Positions 42,628-51,238 of a stretch of DNA of 64,000 nt are shown in pieces. The first letter of the stretch is position 1. Every line of letters starts with the position of its first letter. The stretch lies in assembly GCF_003054245.1 (NCBI RefSeq), contig NZ_QBKR01000006.1, positions 62,001 through 126,000 on the forward strand, read 5' to 3'. Under the pieces are notes generated by a model, which saw only the letters and a list, made by a program, of their open reading frames with translations, made no database searches and was not told the origin of the DNA. The position numbers and the translations under genes were made by a program. The stretch is from Melghirimyces profundicolus. GTDB lineage: Bacteria; Bacillota; Bacilli; Thermoactinomycetales; DSM-45169.

Positions 42628-43731
42628 TTATGACAGGGGCTTCAACGACTCGGGGTCACCGAGTAATCCGATTACATGCTGCAGGAACCGGGCTGCCGGC
42701 GCACCGTCCACCACCCGGTGATCAAAGGTGAGGCTCAGGGGTAACCGCAGCCTTTCCACCACCTCGCCATCGTGGAGTTCCAGTTTGGGCTCGGCTTTTC
42801 CCACCCCCAGAATTCCGGATTCCGGAGGGTTGAGAATGGGGGTGAAAAACTGGATCCCGTAACCGCCCAGGTTGCTGACGGTGAAGGTTCCGCCCATCAT
42901 CTCCTCCTGGGACAACCGTCCCTCCCGGGCATTGTGGGAAAGCCGGTCCACTTCTTCCTGCAGCTCTTTCGGAGAACGTGCATCGGCTTCCCTCACCACG
43001 GGCACCCATAACCCCTCACCGGTATCCACAGCCACGCCCAGGTGAACCTGCCCATGTTGCACGACGCCGTCCCCCGTCCAGGTGGCGTTCATGTCCGGAT
43101 GATGTTTCAGGGCATCGGCCACCGCAAGCAGAACCCAGGTGTTAAGAGAGATCTCCGGCTCTGATTTACGGATTTGCTGGAGTGATGTGATGTCGGCCCA
43201 GGCGGTTTCGGTGAGTTGGGCGGATTCCCGCAGGCTTTTCATCATCCTGTTCGCAATGGTCCGCCGGATTCCGGTGAAGCGAACGGTCTCCGATCGATCA
43301 GCCTGCACCGCCTTTCGCACATCTTCCTCGGTCGGCCTTCCCCCCGGACCCGTTCCCTTGATGTCGGTCAGATCGACACCCAACTCCTTCGCCAACTTGC
43401 GAACCCGGGGGGAAGCCGCCACAAAAGGTTTGGGAGCCGGTGTCTCCACCGTGGCGCCAACTTCTTGTACCGCGTCGCCCGTGGACTCTGAGGCATCAGA
43501 AACGTCTTCTATCAGCGCCACCACTTCCCCCACCGACACCACGTCTCCCCGGTCCTTCAGGATCCGACTCACCCGTCCACTCGCCGGTGATTCCACCTCA
43601 AACTCCGTTTTTTCCGTCTGGATTTCCAACAACACTTCCCCGGCTTCAATGGGGTCCCCTTCCCTTTTGTGCCAAAAGACGACGACACTGTCCAACCCTT
43701 CATCTGTCGTTTTGGGAACTTTTACTTCCAA
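42628..43731 (-). CDS. acoC: Dihydrolipoamide acyltransferase E2 (acetoin-type)
   Basis: A 367-residue E2. Lipoyl domain residues 1-78 with the lipoylated Lys in QTEKTEFEV, a short acidic/Ala-Pro linker, a peripheral subunit-binding domain (ASPRVRKLAKELGVDL), then the catalytic domain ending in TFDHRVVDGAPAARFL with the active His and Asp. It transfers the acyl group from E1 to CoA. The start appears to be TTG. It follows E1 alpha and beta; no E3 gene is adjacent, so E3 must come from another locus. The substrate (acetoin or another 2-oxo compound) is inferred from the AcoR-like regulator. Confidence 0.88.
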   Translation of the reverse strand: MEVKVPKTTDEGLDSVVVFWHKREGDPIEAGEVLLEIQTEKTEFEVESPASGRVSRILKDRGDVVSVGEVVALIEDVSDASESTGDAVQEVGATVETPAPKPFVAASPRVRKLAKELGVDLTDIKGTGPGGRPTEEDVRKAVQADRSETVRFTGIRRTIANRMMKSLRESAQLTETAWADITSLQQIRKSEPEISLNTWVLLAVADALKHHPDMNATWTGDGVVQHGQVHLGVAVDTGEGLWVPVVREADARSPKELQEEVDRLSHNAREGRLSQEEMMGGTFTVSNLGGYGIQFFTPILNPPESGILGVGKAEPKLELHDGEVVERLRLPLSLTFDHRVVDGAPAARFLQHVIGLLGDPESLKPLS

Positions 43732-43754
43732 TCTCCATCATCCCTTATGTCTGT

Positions 43755-44777
43755 TTAGACTTCCTTCATCATGGTTTGAACGGCTTTTTCAATCGACTCC
43801 ACCCCGGGGATCACACGGTTTTCCAGCGGGCGACTGTAGGGAATGGGAACATCCGGGACCGCCAGCCGCCGGACGGGTGATTCCAGATCATAAAGGGCCT
43901 CTTCCGCCACCGTGGCCGCGATTTCCGACGTCATCCCACAGGACCGGTAATCCTCGTCCACCACCAACAGGCGATGGGTCTTTTTCACCGACCGGATGAT
44001 GGTCTCCCGGTCCAGGGGGACGAGAGAGCGCAAGTCGATCACTTCGGCTTCGATCCCGTCTTTTGCCAACCGGTCGGCGGCCTCCAAGGCATGATGCGTC
44101 ATCATCTGGATGCCTACGATCGTGAGGTCCCGTCCTTCGCGAACCACTTTCGCCTTACCGAGGGGGACGGTGTAGGGATCTTCAGGCACCACTCCCTGGG
44201 AGGCGTCAATCGGCGTCATCCAACCCAGCCCTTGCAGGGATTTGTGAAACATGAAGACCACCGGGTTGTCATCTTGGATCGCGGAAATCATCATCCCCTT
44301 GATATCGTACGGAGTGGACGGCGCCACCACCTTCATGCCCGGCAGGTGGGCAAAGGTGGCGTAGAGCGTCTGCGAATGCTGTGCGGCATCGTTATACCCG
44401 CCGCCCACGGCGGTCATCAGCACCATCGGAACCTTGACGGCACCGCCGGACATATAATGAATCTTTGCCATGTGGTTGTAAATCTGATCCATGCAGACCC
44501 CGAAGAAATCGACGAACATTAATTCCGCAATGGGGCGCATCCCTTCTGTTGCAGCACCGATGGCAGCCCCGATGAACCCGGTTTCTGAAATGGGGGTGTC
44601 CATGACCCGTTCCGCCCCGAAACGATCCAGCAATTTTTCTGCGGAACCGAAGATCCCGCCGTACTTGCCCACATCCTCCCCCAGCAAGAAAACACGGGAA
44701 TCCCGCTCCATCTCCTGAGCAATGGCTTCGGAAAGCGCCTTGTTCCCGGTCAGTACGCGGTCTTTCGTGGTTACCAT
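43755..44777 (-). CDS. acoB: TPP-dependent dehydrogenase E1 beta subunit (acetoin-type)
   Basis: A 340-residue E1 beta. Visible are LGEDVGKYGGIFG near the N-terminus, DTPISETGFIGAAIGAA, EVIDLRSLVPLD and VDEDYRSCGMTSEI. It forms the heterotetramer with the upstream alpha subunit. The ATG is eight bases after AGGAGGG; a TTG two codons earlier is less likely. Confidence 0.92.
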   Translation of the reverse strand: MVTTKDRVLTGNKALSEAIAQEMERDSRVFLLGEDVGKYGGIFGSAEKLLDRFGAERVMDTPISETGFIGAAIGAATEGMRPIAELMFVDFFGVCMDQIYNHMAKIHYMSGGAVKVPMVLMTAVGGGYNDAAQHSQTLYATFAHLPGMKVVAPSTPYDIKGMMISAIQDDNPVVFMFHKSLQGLGWMTPIDASQGVVPEDPYTVPLGKAKVVREGRDLTIVGIQMMTHHALEAADRLAKDGIEAEVIDLRSLVPLDRETIIRSVKKTHRLLVVDEDYRSCGMTSEIAATVAEEALYDLESPVRRLAVPDVPIPYSRPLENRVIPGVESIEKAVQTMMKEV

Positions 44778-44792
44778 GTGCAAACCCTCCTG

Positions 44793-45797
44793 TTATTGAA
44801 TCGACGGAGCAAAAACATCCTCCAAGGCGGCTTCCGCGTCGGGATACTCGCTGTCCCGTGCAAAATCGTAAGCCTGATCCACTGCTTGCCGGACCCGGGT
44901 CTCCATCGTATCGAGGACGTTGGATTGCACCCCCTGATTCAGAAGATGCTGTCTCAGCCGCATAATCGGATCCTTTTCCTTCAACCCGGCAACTTCATCC
45001 TTTTCCCGGTAGAGCTCCGGATCCCCTTGGAAATGACCCAACAGACGATAGGTCTCGATCTCAATCAGACAAGGGCCTTTCCCTTTCCGGGCCCGGTCAA
45101 CCGCTTCCTCCGACACCCGGTACATTTCCAGCGGATCGTTCTCTTCCACGTGATATCCCGGGATATCGTAGGCGCTTCCGCGAACGGCGTTGCTTTTGAC
45201 AGCAGTGGAGACCTCTTTTGGCACCGAAATACCATAGCGATTGTCCTCAATCACAAGGATCAGCGGTAATTTCCACAGTGCCGCCAGGTTCAACGCTTCA
45301 TGAAACGCTCCCGAATTGGCTGCCCCTTCCCCGGCAAATGCCACCGCCACTTGATTTTGCTTTTTCATTTTACAGGCCAAGGCGGCACCGGCCGCCTGGG
45401 GGATCCCTGCTCCCACGATCCCGCTGCAGGAAAACTTGACACCGGGATCAAAGAGGTGCATGTGCCCTCCTTTTCCTTTACCCAATCCGGAGACTTTACC
45501 GAAGATTTCCGCCGTCATCCGATCCAGATGAACCCCTTTGGCAATCGCAATATGATGGGGACGATGAGGGGCGGTGACCGTGTCCTCCGGGGTCAGGTGG
45601 GCACATATTCCCACTGCCGCCGGTTCCTGTCCCGAAGCCAGATGCATCTCTCCGGGAACCGTTCCGGCACCGATATTGAACACCGGAGTTTTCCCTTCCG
45701 TGTACACCTGGACCATGGTCTCTTCGTAATGGCGGATCTTGACCATGGTTTCATACATCCACTTTTGCCTTTCCAAAGGTACCGAATGCTCTGACAT
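44793..45797 (-). CDS. acoA: TPP-dependent dehydrogenase E1 alpha subunit (acetoin-type)
   Basis: A 334-residue E1 alpha. The TPP motif is present (GEGAANSGAFHEALNLAALW through EDNRYGIS), as are GGHMHLFDP and the phosphorylation-loop-like segment. I start at MSEHSVPLERQ, behind AAAGGAGGG; an ORF extension of 26 codons upstream crosses the sigma-54 promoter. First gene of a three-gene operon (alpha, beta, E2). Confidence 0.92.
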   Translation of the reverse strand: MSEHSVPLERQKWMYETMVKIRHYEETMVQVYTEGKTPVFNIGAGTVPGEMHLASGQEPAAVGICAHLTPEDTVTAPHRPHHIAIAKGVHLDRMTAEIFGKVSGLGKGKGGHMHLFDPGVKFSCSGIVGAGIPQAAGAALACKMKKQNQVAVAFAGEGAANSGAFHEALNLAALWKLPLILVIEDNRYGISVPKEVSTAVKSNAVRGSAYDIPGYHVEENDPLEMYRVSEEAVDRARKGKGPCLIEIETYRLLGHFQGDPELYREKDEVAGLKEKDPIMRLRQHLLNQGVQSNVLDTMETRVRQAVDQAYDFARDSEYPDAEAALEDVFAPSIQ

Positions 45798-45835
45798 CTG
45801 ACGCCCTCCTTTGAAATGGGTCATTCCCCTCTCAA

Positions 45836-45852
45836 AGCAAAAAGAATGCCAA
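45836..45852 (-). promoter_or_regulatory. Sigma-54 promoter of the acoABC-like operon
   Basis: TTGGCATTCTTTTTGCT on the minus strand, with GG and GC ten bases apart, about 40 bases before the E1 alpha start and directly downstream of an AcoR-like activator gene. Confidence 0.82.
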
Positions 45853-45879
45853 TTGGATGGACGGGTGATTTCCACCTCT

Positions 45880-47436
45880 TCACTGTTTCACAGTGTCGCG
45901 GAAACTTGTCTCACTCTGTTTCATCCACCGGTACAATGTGCTCCGGGATACCCCCAACAACCGGGCGGCCTTCGAAATGTTACCCGAGGATTCCTTTAAA
46001 GCTCTTTTCACCGCCTGGGTCCGGCTCCGTTCGGTTTCCACCGTTTTTCTCAGCTCTCCCTTGGAAAGGATCCGCCGGACCTCCTCCTCTTGGATCGTTT
46101 CATGTTTGCTGAACAGGCTGCTGGACAGCAACACGTTTTTCAACTCCCGGATATTACCGGGCCAACCGTATCGTTGAAGCACTCGAAAAGCCGCCGTCGA
46201 AAGCGGACGGGGAAGGTCCAGCTCCTTCGACAGATGGTCCACCAGTGCCGGCAGATCTTCCAAACGCTCCCGCAAAGGCGGCAGCTCAATCGGAAGCACA
46301 TACAGCCGATAGAACAGATCTTCGCGAAATTTCCCTTCCCGGATCCGTTCGGGCAAGCTCCGATGGGTCGCCGTGATCACACGGGCATCAATATGAATTT
46401 CCCGACTGCTCCCGAGAGGGCGGATCGTCTTTTCCTGAAGGAACCGGAGAAGAGCCACCTGCATTCTTTCGTTCATCTCGCCGACTTCATCCAAAAACAC
46501 GGTGCCGCGGTGGGCCAGACGCAGTTTCCCCGGGTTTCCTTTGGGTTGCGCCCCGGTAAAAGCACCCGGGGCATATCCAAACAGTTCGCTCTCCAGCAAC
46601 TGGGGGGATAGAGCCCCGCAATTCAGTGCCACGAAAGGCTCCCGGGCCCGGGTGCTCCGGTCATGGATATAGCGGGCCAAAAGCTCTTTCCCCGTCCCGC
46701 TCTCTCCTGTCAGACATACAGGATGATCGACGAGGGCAGCCTGTTCCGCCATTTCAATCGTCTGCTGGAAGGCGCGGCTGTTCCCGATCACTCCCTGAAA
46801 ACCGGCCACCGTGCCGGGTTCGATTCTCTGGATGCGCTCCTCCAGCGACATAGCCATGGTGGATACGATCGTCAACAAATAGGGATGGGCCTGTTCCAGC
46901 GGGCCGGAGACATTGAGCACACACAGCACGTTGCCCGTTTTGGTTCTGACTGGTGCAGCGGCACAGCACCAGGGGTGGGTAGCAACCGTATAATGCTGAT
47001 ATCCCTCCACATAAACAGGCTGCCGGGTCTCCAGAGCCGTCCCGATCGCATTGGTTCCCACATCTCTCTCAGACCACCGCGCCCCCGGTACAAAACGGAT
47101 CTTTTCGGCAGCTGCCTTTGTTGCGGGGTGACCATCCCCGGCCAAAAGGTGACCTTCTTCATCGGTCAACAAAACAATCATCCGATGTTGATGCAAAAGT
47201 TGTTGCAACTGTTTCACATATTTTTCGGCTTCCTCCCACATCCAGGACAAATGTTCCCTTCTCTCAAACAGCTCTCCTTTGGTCAGAAGCACATTCCCCC
47301 GGTCCCGGTGGGGATCGATGGCATATTCTTTACTGCGGATCCACGATTCCCGGATAACCTTCTCGATCCGGTTTTCGTCCAGGGTCCCTTCCCTGACAAA
47401 ACGCTTCCATATGTTCATGGGCAAGGAAATCGTCAC
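45880..47436 (-). CDS. acoR: AcoR-like sigma-54-dependent activator with GAF domain
   Basis: A 518-residue enhancer-binding protein. The N-terminus carries the AcoR/DhaR pattern (VIRESWIRSKEYAIDP) and a GAF domain with ERDVGTNAIGTALET. The AAA+ core has GESGTGKE, GAFTGA and RVITATHRSLPERI. A C-terminal Fis-type helix-turn-helix follows (SGNISKAARLLGVSRSTLYR). I choose the GTG start behind GGAGGGGAGG; the longer in-frame extension upstream has no ribosome binding site. A palindrome CACTGTTTCACAGTG at its 3' end (45881-45895) is a candidate binding site for the adjacent promoter. Confidence 0.9.
   Translation of the reverse strand: MTISLPMNIWKRFVREGTLDENRIEKVIRESWIRSKEYAIDPHRDRGNVLLTKGELFERREHLSWMWEEAEKYVKQLQQLLHQHRMIVLLTDEEGHLLAGDGHPATKAAAEKIRFVPGARWSERDVGTNAIGTALETRQPVYVEGYQHYTVATHPWCCAAAPVRTKTGNVLCVLNVSGPLEQAHPYLLTIVSTMAMSLEERIQRIEPGTVAGFQGVIGNSRAFQQTIEMAEQAALVDHPVCLTGESGTGKELLARYIHDRSTRAREPFVALNCGALSPQLLESELFGYAPGAFTGAQPKGNPGKLRLAHRGTVFLDEVGEMNERMQVALLRFLQEKTIRPLGSSREIHIDARVITATHRSLPERIREGKFREDLFYRLYVLPIELPPLRERLEDLPALVDHLSKELDLPRPLSTAAFRVLQRYGWPGNIRELKNVLLSSSLFSKHETIQEEEVRRILSKGELRKTVETERSRTQAVKRALKESSGNISKAARLLGVSRSTLYRWMKQSETSFRDTVKQ
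45881..45895. promoter_or_regulatory. Candidate upstream activating sequence for acoABC
   Basis: CACTGTTTCACAGTG, a five-base inverted repeat with five-base centre, some 30 bases upstream of the -24 element. A second CTGTTTCA lies near 45917. It overlaps the end of the activator gene. Confidence 0.4.
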
Positions 47437-47697
47437 GAATGGACCTCCCCTCCATATTTTTTGGCAATTTCGATTTTTATTCCTGAAAAATCTTTGTTCC
47501 GTGATGATAAAAGGTTTGGTTTTTTTCATGGGGTTTTTCACCATCGAAAACCAGGTGCTTGCCTTTTTTCCATGCACTTTCACACAAACAAAAGACGATC
47601 CCTTATTTACCCAAGAATTATCCTGGAGCCAAGATTGGAGAGGTCAACAAGCAAAGACTCATTCCTTCTTAATGGTAAGAAAAAAATAAAAAAACCC

Positions 47698-48007
47698 TTA
47701 GTATTGTGAAAAAGTGAACGGCGGCATTTACCCGAAGCCGCTCCGGCTGCACTCACAGAGCACAAGTCTCGCCTGGGGTCGCTTCACTCCCCGGTCTCGC
47801 TATGCTGTCCTGCAGAGATGGTTGCACTGTCCGCTCCGAATCATCCTGCTGCGGGCAGGGGCAAAACGCCTTCGGATGCAACACAGGGAAGCTTTTGCCC
47901 CTGAACGCCCTTGCAAGCTGATTCTCCGCTGGGCAGGACAGCAAAGTCGCTATTTCGGGTAAACGCTTCCCTTCTTCTGAGCCTAACCATAAATACAACG
48001 CTTCTAA
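47698..48007 (+). mobile_element. Full-length foldback repeat, copy G (MITE-like, about 310 bp)
   Basis: The most complete copy. Its ends are inverted: TTAGTATTGTG at the left, ACAACGCTTCTAA at the right. Nested inside are three more inverted pairs: TTTACCCGAA (47727) with TTCGGGTAAA (47954), GCTGTCCTGC (47804) with GCAGGACAGC (47933), and TCCGAA (47835) with TTCGGA (47871). At the apex is CCTGC-TGCGG-GCAGG (47845-47859). AGGGGCAAAA (47858) could pair instead with TTTTGCCCCT (47893). No open reading frame with a known protein is present, so it would be non-autonomous. It lies between acoR and an NCS1 permease gene. Confidence 0.8.
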
Positions 48008-48080
48008 TGTCTCTTCATTTAATTGGGTGATTTCCCGACCATTAAACTCGTGGCCACCCCGATTCATGCAAGTGATAGGA

Positions 48081-49427
48081 CTATCCGGCCGAAACATGAT
48101 CTCTGGACTTCTCTGGATGAATCCAATGTCGGGGTGTAAATGCGTCAGGCTGTAGACGGGCTTTTAGTCGCATTCCACAGTAGTAAGCCAACCCGGTAAC
48201 CAGAAGGGACAACACGCTGGGGATGCCAAATGGCTTAACATATTGTGTGTAATAGCCCACTATCGTCCCCAATATCAAAGCGAGAGAGGCCACTCCGTTC
48301 CATCCCTTCAAGTCCACCCAGTCCTGTCGGCGAAGCCAGAAGAAATCGACGAACATGACACCTGCTATCGCCGGATACACCAACGCCGTCATATATAAGA
48401 AATCCATAAAGTAATTTAAAAAACCGGCCAACGCCACGAGGATGGCGGCAATGGTTCCCCCGAATGTGAGCCAGGCACGCCCCTTACCGGAGTTCACATT
48501 GAAAAGATTGGACAGAGCCAGTCCCATGCTGTAGTTATTGACCAGCTGACTGGTCCAGGTCGCCAGCCACAGGATCAAAAAGCCCCAGAAGGAAAAACCC
48601 AATTGCTGCATCACTTTCACGATATCCGCATCCCCCACACCCACGGACATCATGGCACCCACCCAGAACAGCGGAAGGCCCACCCCTACGATTCCAATGG
48701 GAATGAGTAACTGATCCTTGATTTTCGGGCGACTGTAACGGGTGTAATCCGATGCAATCACCCATTGTGAAACATTGACACCAATGATCAGACTGATGGC
48801 TGCCAACCACGTCATCTTCGGTTCCGGTGACCAGGTGACAATCTTTTCCCATCCTGTGTTCTGCAAAGCAAAAATGATCCCGCTGATAATCAAGACAAGC
48901 CCGGCGGGCACCGCCAGATAATCCGTCCACTTCATGGTGGAATAACCGATAATGGACGGCAGCGCAAAAAGCAACCCGGTGATGACTGTAATTACCGCCC
49001 ATGCAACCCACTGCTTTTCATAATCAATGCCGATCATGACTGAGATCGCATTGGCTGCAACCGCCGTTTGAACCGCCCACCACCCCATGGAAATCAGAAA
49101 GATGGTCAACCCGATAATCCACCGTGCCTGTGTCGCACCAAATCCGGAACGTGCGATCACGGAGGAGGACCGACCGGACTTGGCCCCCATATAACCTTGA
49201 ATGCTGTTTCCCACCCATTGCACCATCAAAGCCACGGCCAGCAATCCCAAAATTTGTATCATTCCGAAACTGCCCGCCAATGTGGCTCCCACCATCAGAA
49301 CGGGAATGGTAAATTCCAATCCGCCAAAAATGATAGCCGGCGTCACCCAGGATTGCCGTTGGGACTCTGTTACTTCAGCCAGGGCCTCATCGTTCCGGAC
49401 TGCCTGTCCCAGGTTTTGTTTTTCCAT
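48081..49427 (-). CDS. NCS1-family nucleobase/hydantoin permease (CodB-like)
   Basis: A 448-residue, 12-helix transporter. It has the N-terminal amphipathic segment, then VTPAIIFGGLEFTIPVLMVG in helix 1, GAKSGRSSSVIARSGFGATQ in the loop after helix 2, and NVSQWVIASDYTRYSRPK around helix 6. Family members take up cytosine, purines, allantoin or hydantoins. It follows the HyuB gene by 60 bases on the same strand, so hydantoin-like or lactam substrates are plausible. Confidence 0.9.
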   Translation of the reverse strand: MEKQNLGQAVRNDEALAEVTESQRQSWVTPAIIFGGLEFTIPVLMVGATLAGSFGMIQILGLLAVALMVQWVGNSIQGYMGAKSGRSSSVIARSGFGATQARWIIGLTIFLISMGWWAVQTAVAANAISVMIGIDYEKQWVAWAVITVITGLLFALPSIIGYSTMKWTDYLAVPAGLVLIISGIIFALQNTGWEKIVTWSPEPKMTWLAAISLIIGVNVSQWVIASDYTRYSRPKIKDQLLIPIGIVGVGLPLFWVGAMMSVGVGDADIVKVMQQLGFSFWGFLILWLATWTSQLVNNYSMGLALSNLFNVNSGKGRAWLTFGGTIAAILVALAGFLNYFMDFLYMTALVYPAIAGVMFVDFFWLRRQDWVDLKGWNGVASLALILGTIVGYYTQYVKPFGIPSVLSLLVTGLAYYCGMRLKARLQPDAFTPRHWIHPEKSRDHVSAG

Positions 49428-49487
49428 TCTTTTTCAACCCTTCCGGATATGGATAGCCCCATCATCAAGATGATGGGGATTTTTTAC

Positions 49488-51233
49488 TCACTTCTGTCGT
49501 TTTTCGCGCTCCGGGGTAAACCCGATGATGTCATAATGAACGGGATCGACCCGAACACCATAGTCTGCCTCGGCCTGTTCCACTGTGATCCAACCATTGC
49601 GGACATCCTGGGCTACTTTTTCGGGATCGCGTTGGAACGGATCCCCATACCCCCCTCCGGTGGCGGTGATCAGCCGAACCACATCCCCCTTGTTTAATGG
49701 ATGGCGGGCATATTTACCGAAGGGACCTTCCACCGTTCCATCCGTTTTCACGATTTCGAACCCGTTTTCCGAACCCTCTTTGCCGCCATGGGCTCCCCAG
49801 GGAAGGTATTTATGTCGGCCGAAGGTTCCGGTGAATGTCTGCCCGTCGGTCAGTGCTCGGTAGGAACGAATGACACCTGATCCGCCCCGATACTCCCCGG
49901 CTCCCGCTCCATCGGCACGGAAACTGTATTCGTCCACCATCACGCCGTAACGGGTTTCCGCCACTTCCACCGGGACATTATAGGTCTCTCCGTCCCCGAT
50001 ACAGAACTGCCCGTTTTCTCCGTCTTTTCCTTGTGCCGCTCCCCAGCCGCCCACCAGGGGCTCAACAATCAGGAAGGGTTCGTCAGTGTCCGGATGCTGA
50101 CCCGCCAATACCACTCCGCAGACAGACAACAGATGCCCGGCGGTTAAACGGTGCGGAACTACCGGGGCCAGCGCTTTCCAGATGAGATCACAACCATACA
50201 GCATGGTTTCCCAATAGGTCGAGACGGCAGCGGGGCGTTCGGCGCTGAAGATCGAACGGGGGTCGGTGATCACCTTCAGAGGACGGAATACCCCGTCATT
50301 GACATCCTGCGAGGGGTTGGTCACTGCCAGGAAGATGGCACGGACAGCCGATAACAGCCCGGTATAGGAACAATTAACCGGCCCCAGGACTTGCGGATGG
50401 CTCCCCCTGAAATCGCAAATAAACTCCTCATCGGTGATGGTCACTTTGACCTGAACCTTGAAAGGACCGCTTCCCAATCCGTCGTCATCGATGTAGTCCA
50501 CCGCGTCAAACGTACCCTTGGGCAGCTGCCGTAACTGTTGTCGGGAGATCTCTTCCCCATGATTTAACAAATGCTCAATGGAAGCTTTGACGACATCGAT
50601 CCCATACTGCTCACACAACTCAGTAAACCGTCTTTCTCCCGTTTTCAGTGCGGCCACCTGCGCCCACATATCTCCCAATGAACTTTCCGGAAAACGAACG
50701 TTGACACGGATGAGATCCACCAAGGCCTGATTGAGAACACCGGCTTCATACAGCTTCACACAGGGAAATTGCAACCCTTCCTGGTAGATCTCGGTCGAAT
50801 CCGTCGTCCAGGAACCCGGATCCTTCCCTCCCACTTCGGTCCAGTGGGCTTTATTCACCGAAAAGGCCACCAGTTCCCCTTGATAAAAGATCGGCATCAG
50901 GAGCCCGACATCGGAAAGGTGGGAACCCCCTCCCCCATAGGGATCATTCATGATCAGGATATCCCCCGGCTCCAATTGATCCGGCCCGAACTTGTCCAGC
51001 GCATCCTTCACCATCGATGACAGCATCCCGATAAACCCGGTAACGCCATTTCCCTGGGTCAACAGCTGACCTTTTGCGTCGGTGAGGCCGCTGGCATAGT
51101 CGAGCACCTCATAAATAATGGGGCTCATCGATGTACGGGCCAAGGCGTAAAACATTTCATCTCCAATGGCCAACAGCGAATCTTTCACAATTTCAAGCGT
51201 AAACGGGTTAACGGAGATACGGGTTTTATTCAT
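49488..51233 (-). CDS. hyuB: Hydantoinase B/oxoprolinase-family subunit
   Basis: A 581-residue subunit. The family start is visible (NPFTLEIVKDSLLAIGDEMF), then DYASGLTDAKGQLLTQGNG, ILIMNDPYGGGGSHLSDV with metal-type residues, DFRGSHPQVLGPVNCSYTG and PGGWGAAQGKDGENG-like segments. With HyuA it forms an ATP-dependent ring-opening amidohydrolase for N-methylhydantoin, 5-oxoproline or caprolactam-type substrates. The ATG lies behind GGGAGTGTGAGA, five bases after the HyuA stop. Confidence 0.93.
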   Translation of the reverse strand: MNKTRISVNPFTLEIVKDSLLAIGDEMFYALARTSMSPIIYEVLDYASGLTDAKGQLLTQGNGVTGFIGMLSSMVKDALDKFGPDQLEPGDILIMNDPYGGGGSHLSDVGLLMPIFYQGELVAFSVNKAHWTEVGGKDPGSWTTDSTEIYQEGLQFPCVKLYEAGVLNQALVDLIRVNVRFPESSLGDMWAQVAALKTGERRFTELCEQYGIDVVKASIEHLLNHGEEISRQQLRQLPKGTFDAVDYIDDDGLGSGPFKVQVKVTITDEEFICDFRGSHPQVLGPVNCSYTGLLSAVRAIFLAVTNPSQDVNDGVFRPLKVITDPRSIFSAERPAAVSTYWETMLYGCDLIWKALAPVVPHRLTAGHLLSVCGVVLAGQHPDTDEPFLIVEPLVGGWGAAQGKDGENGQFCIGDGETYNVPVEVAETRYGVMVDEYSFRADGAGAGEYRGGSGVIRSYRALTDGQTFTGTFGRHKYLPWGAHGGKEGSENGFEIVKTDGTVEGPFGKYARHPLNKGDVVRLITATGGGYGDPFQRDPEKVAQDVRNGWITVEQAEADYGVRVDPVHYDIIGFTPEREKRQK

Positions 51234-51238
51234 GATTC

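Noticed and set aside
49457-49480. Terminator between hyuB and the NCS1 permease gene
   Set aside because: The CCCCATCATC hairpin is strong, but its T run follows on the plus strand while both genes are on the minus strand. It may protect mRNA but would not end this operon by the classical mechanism.
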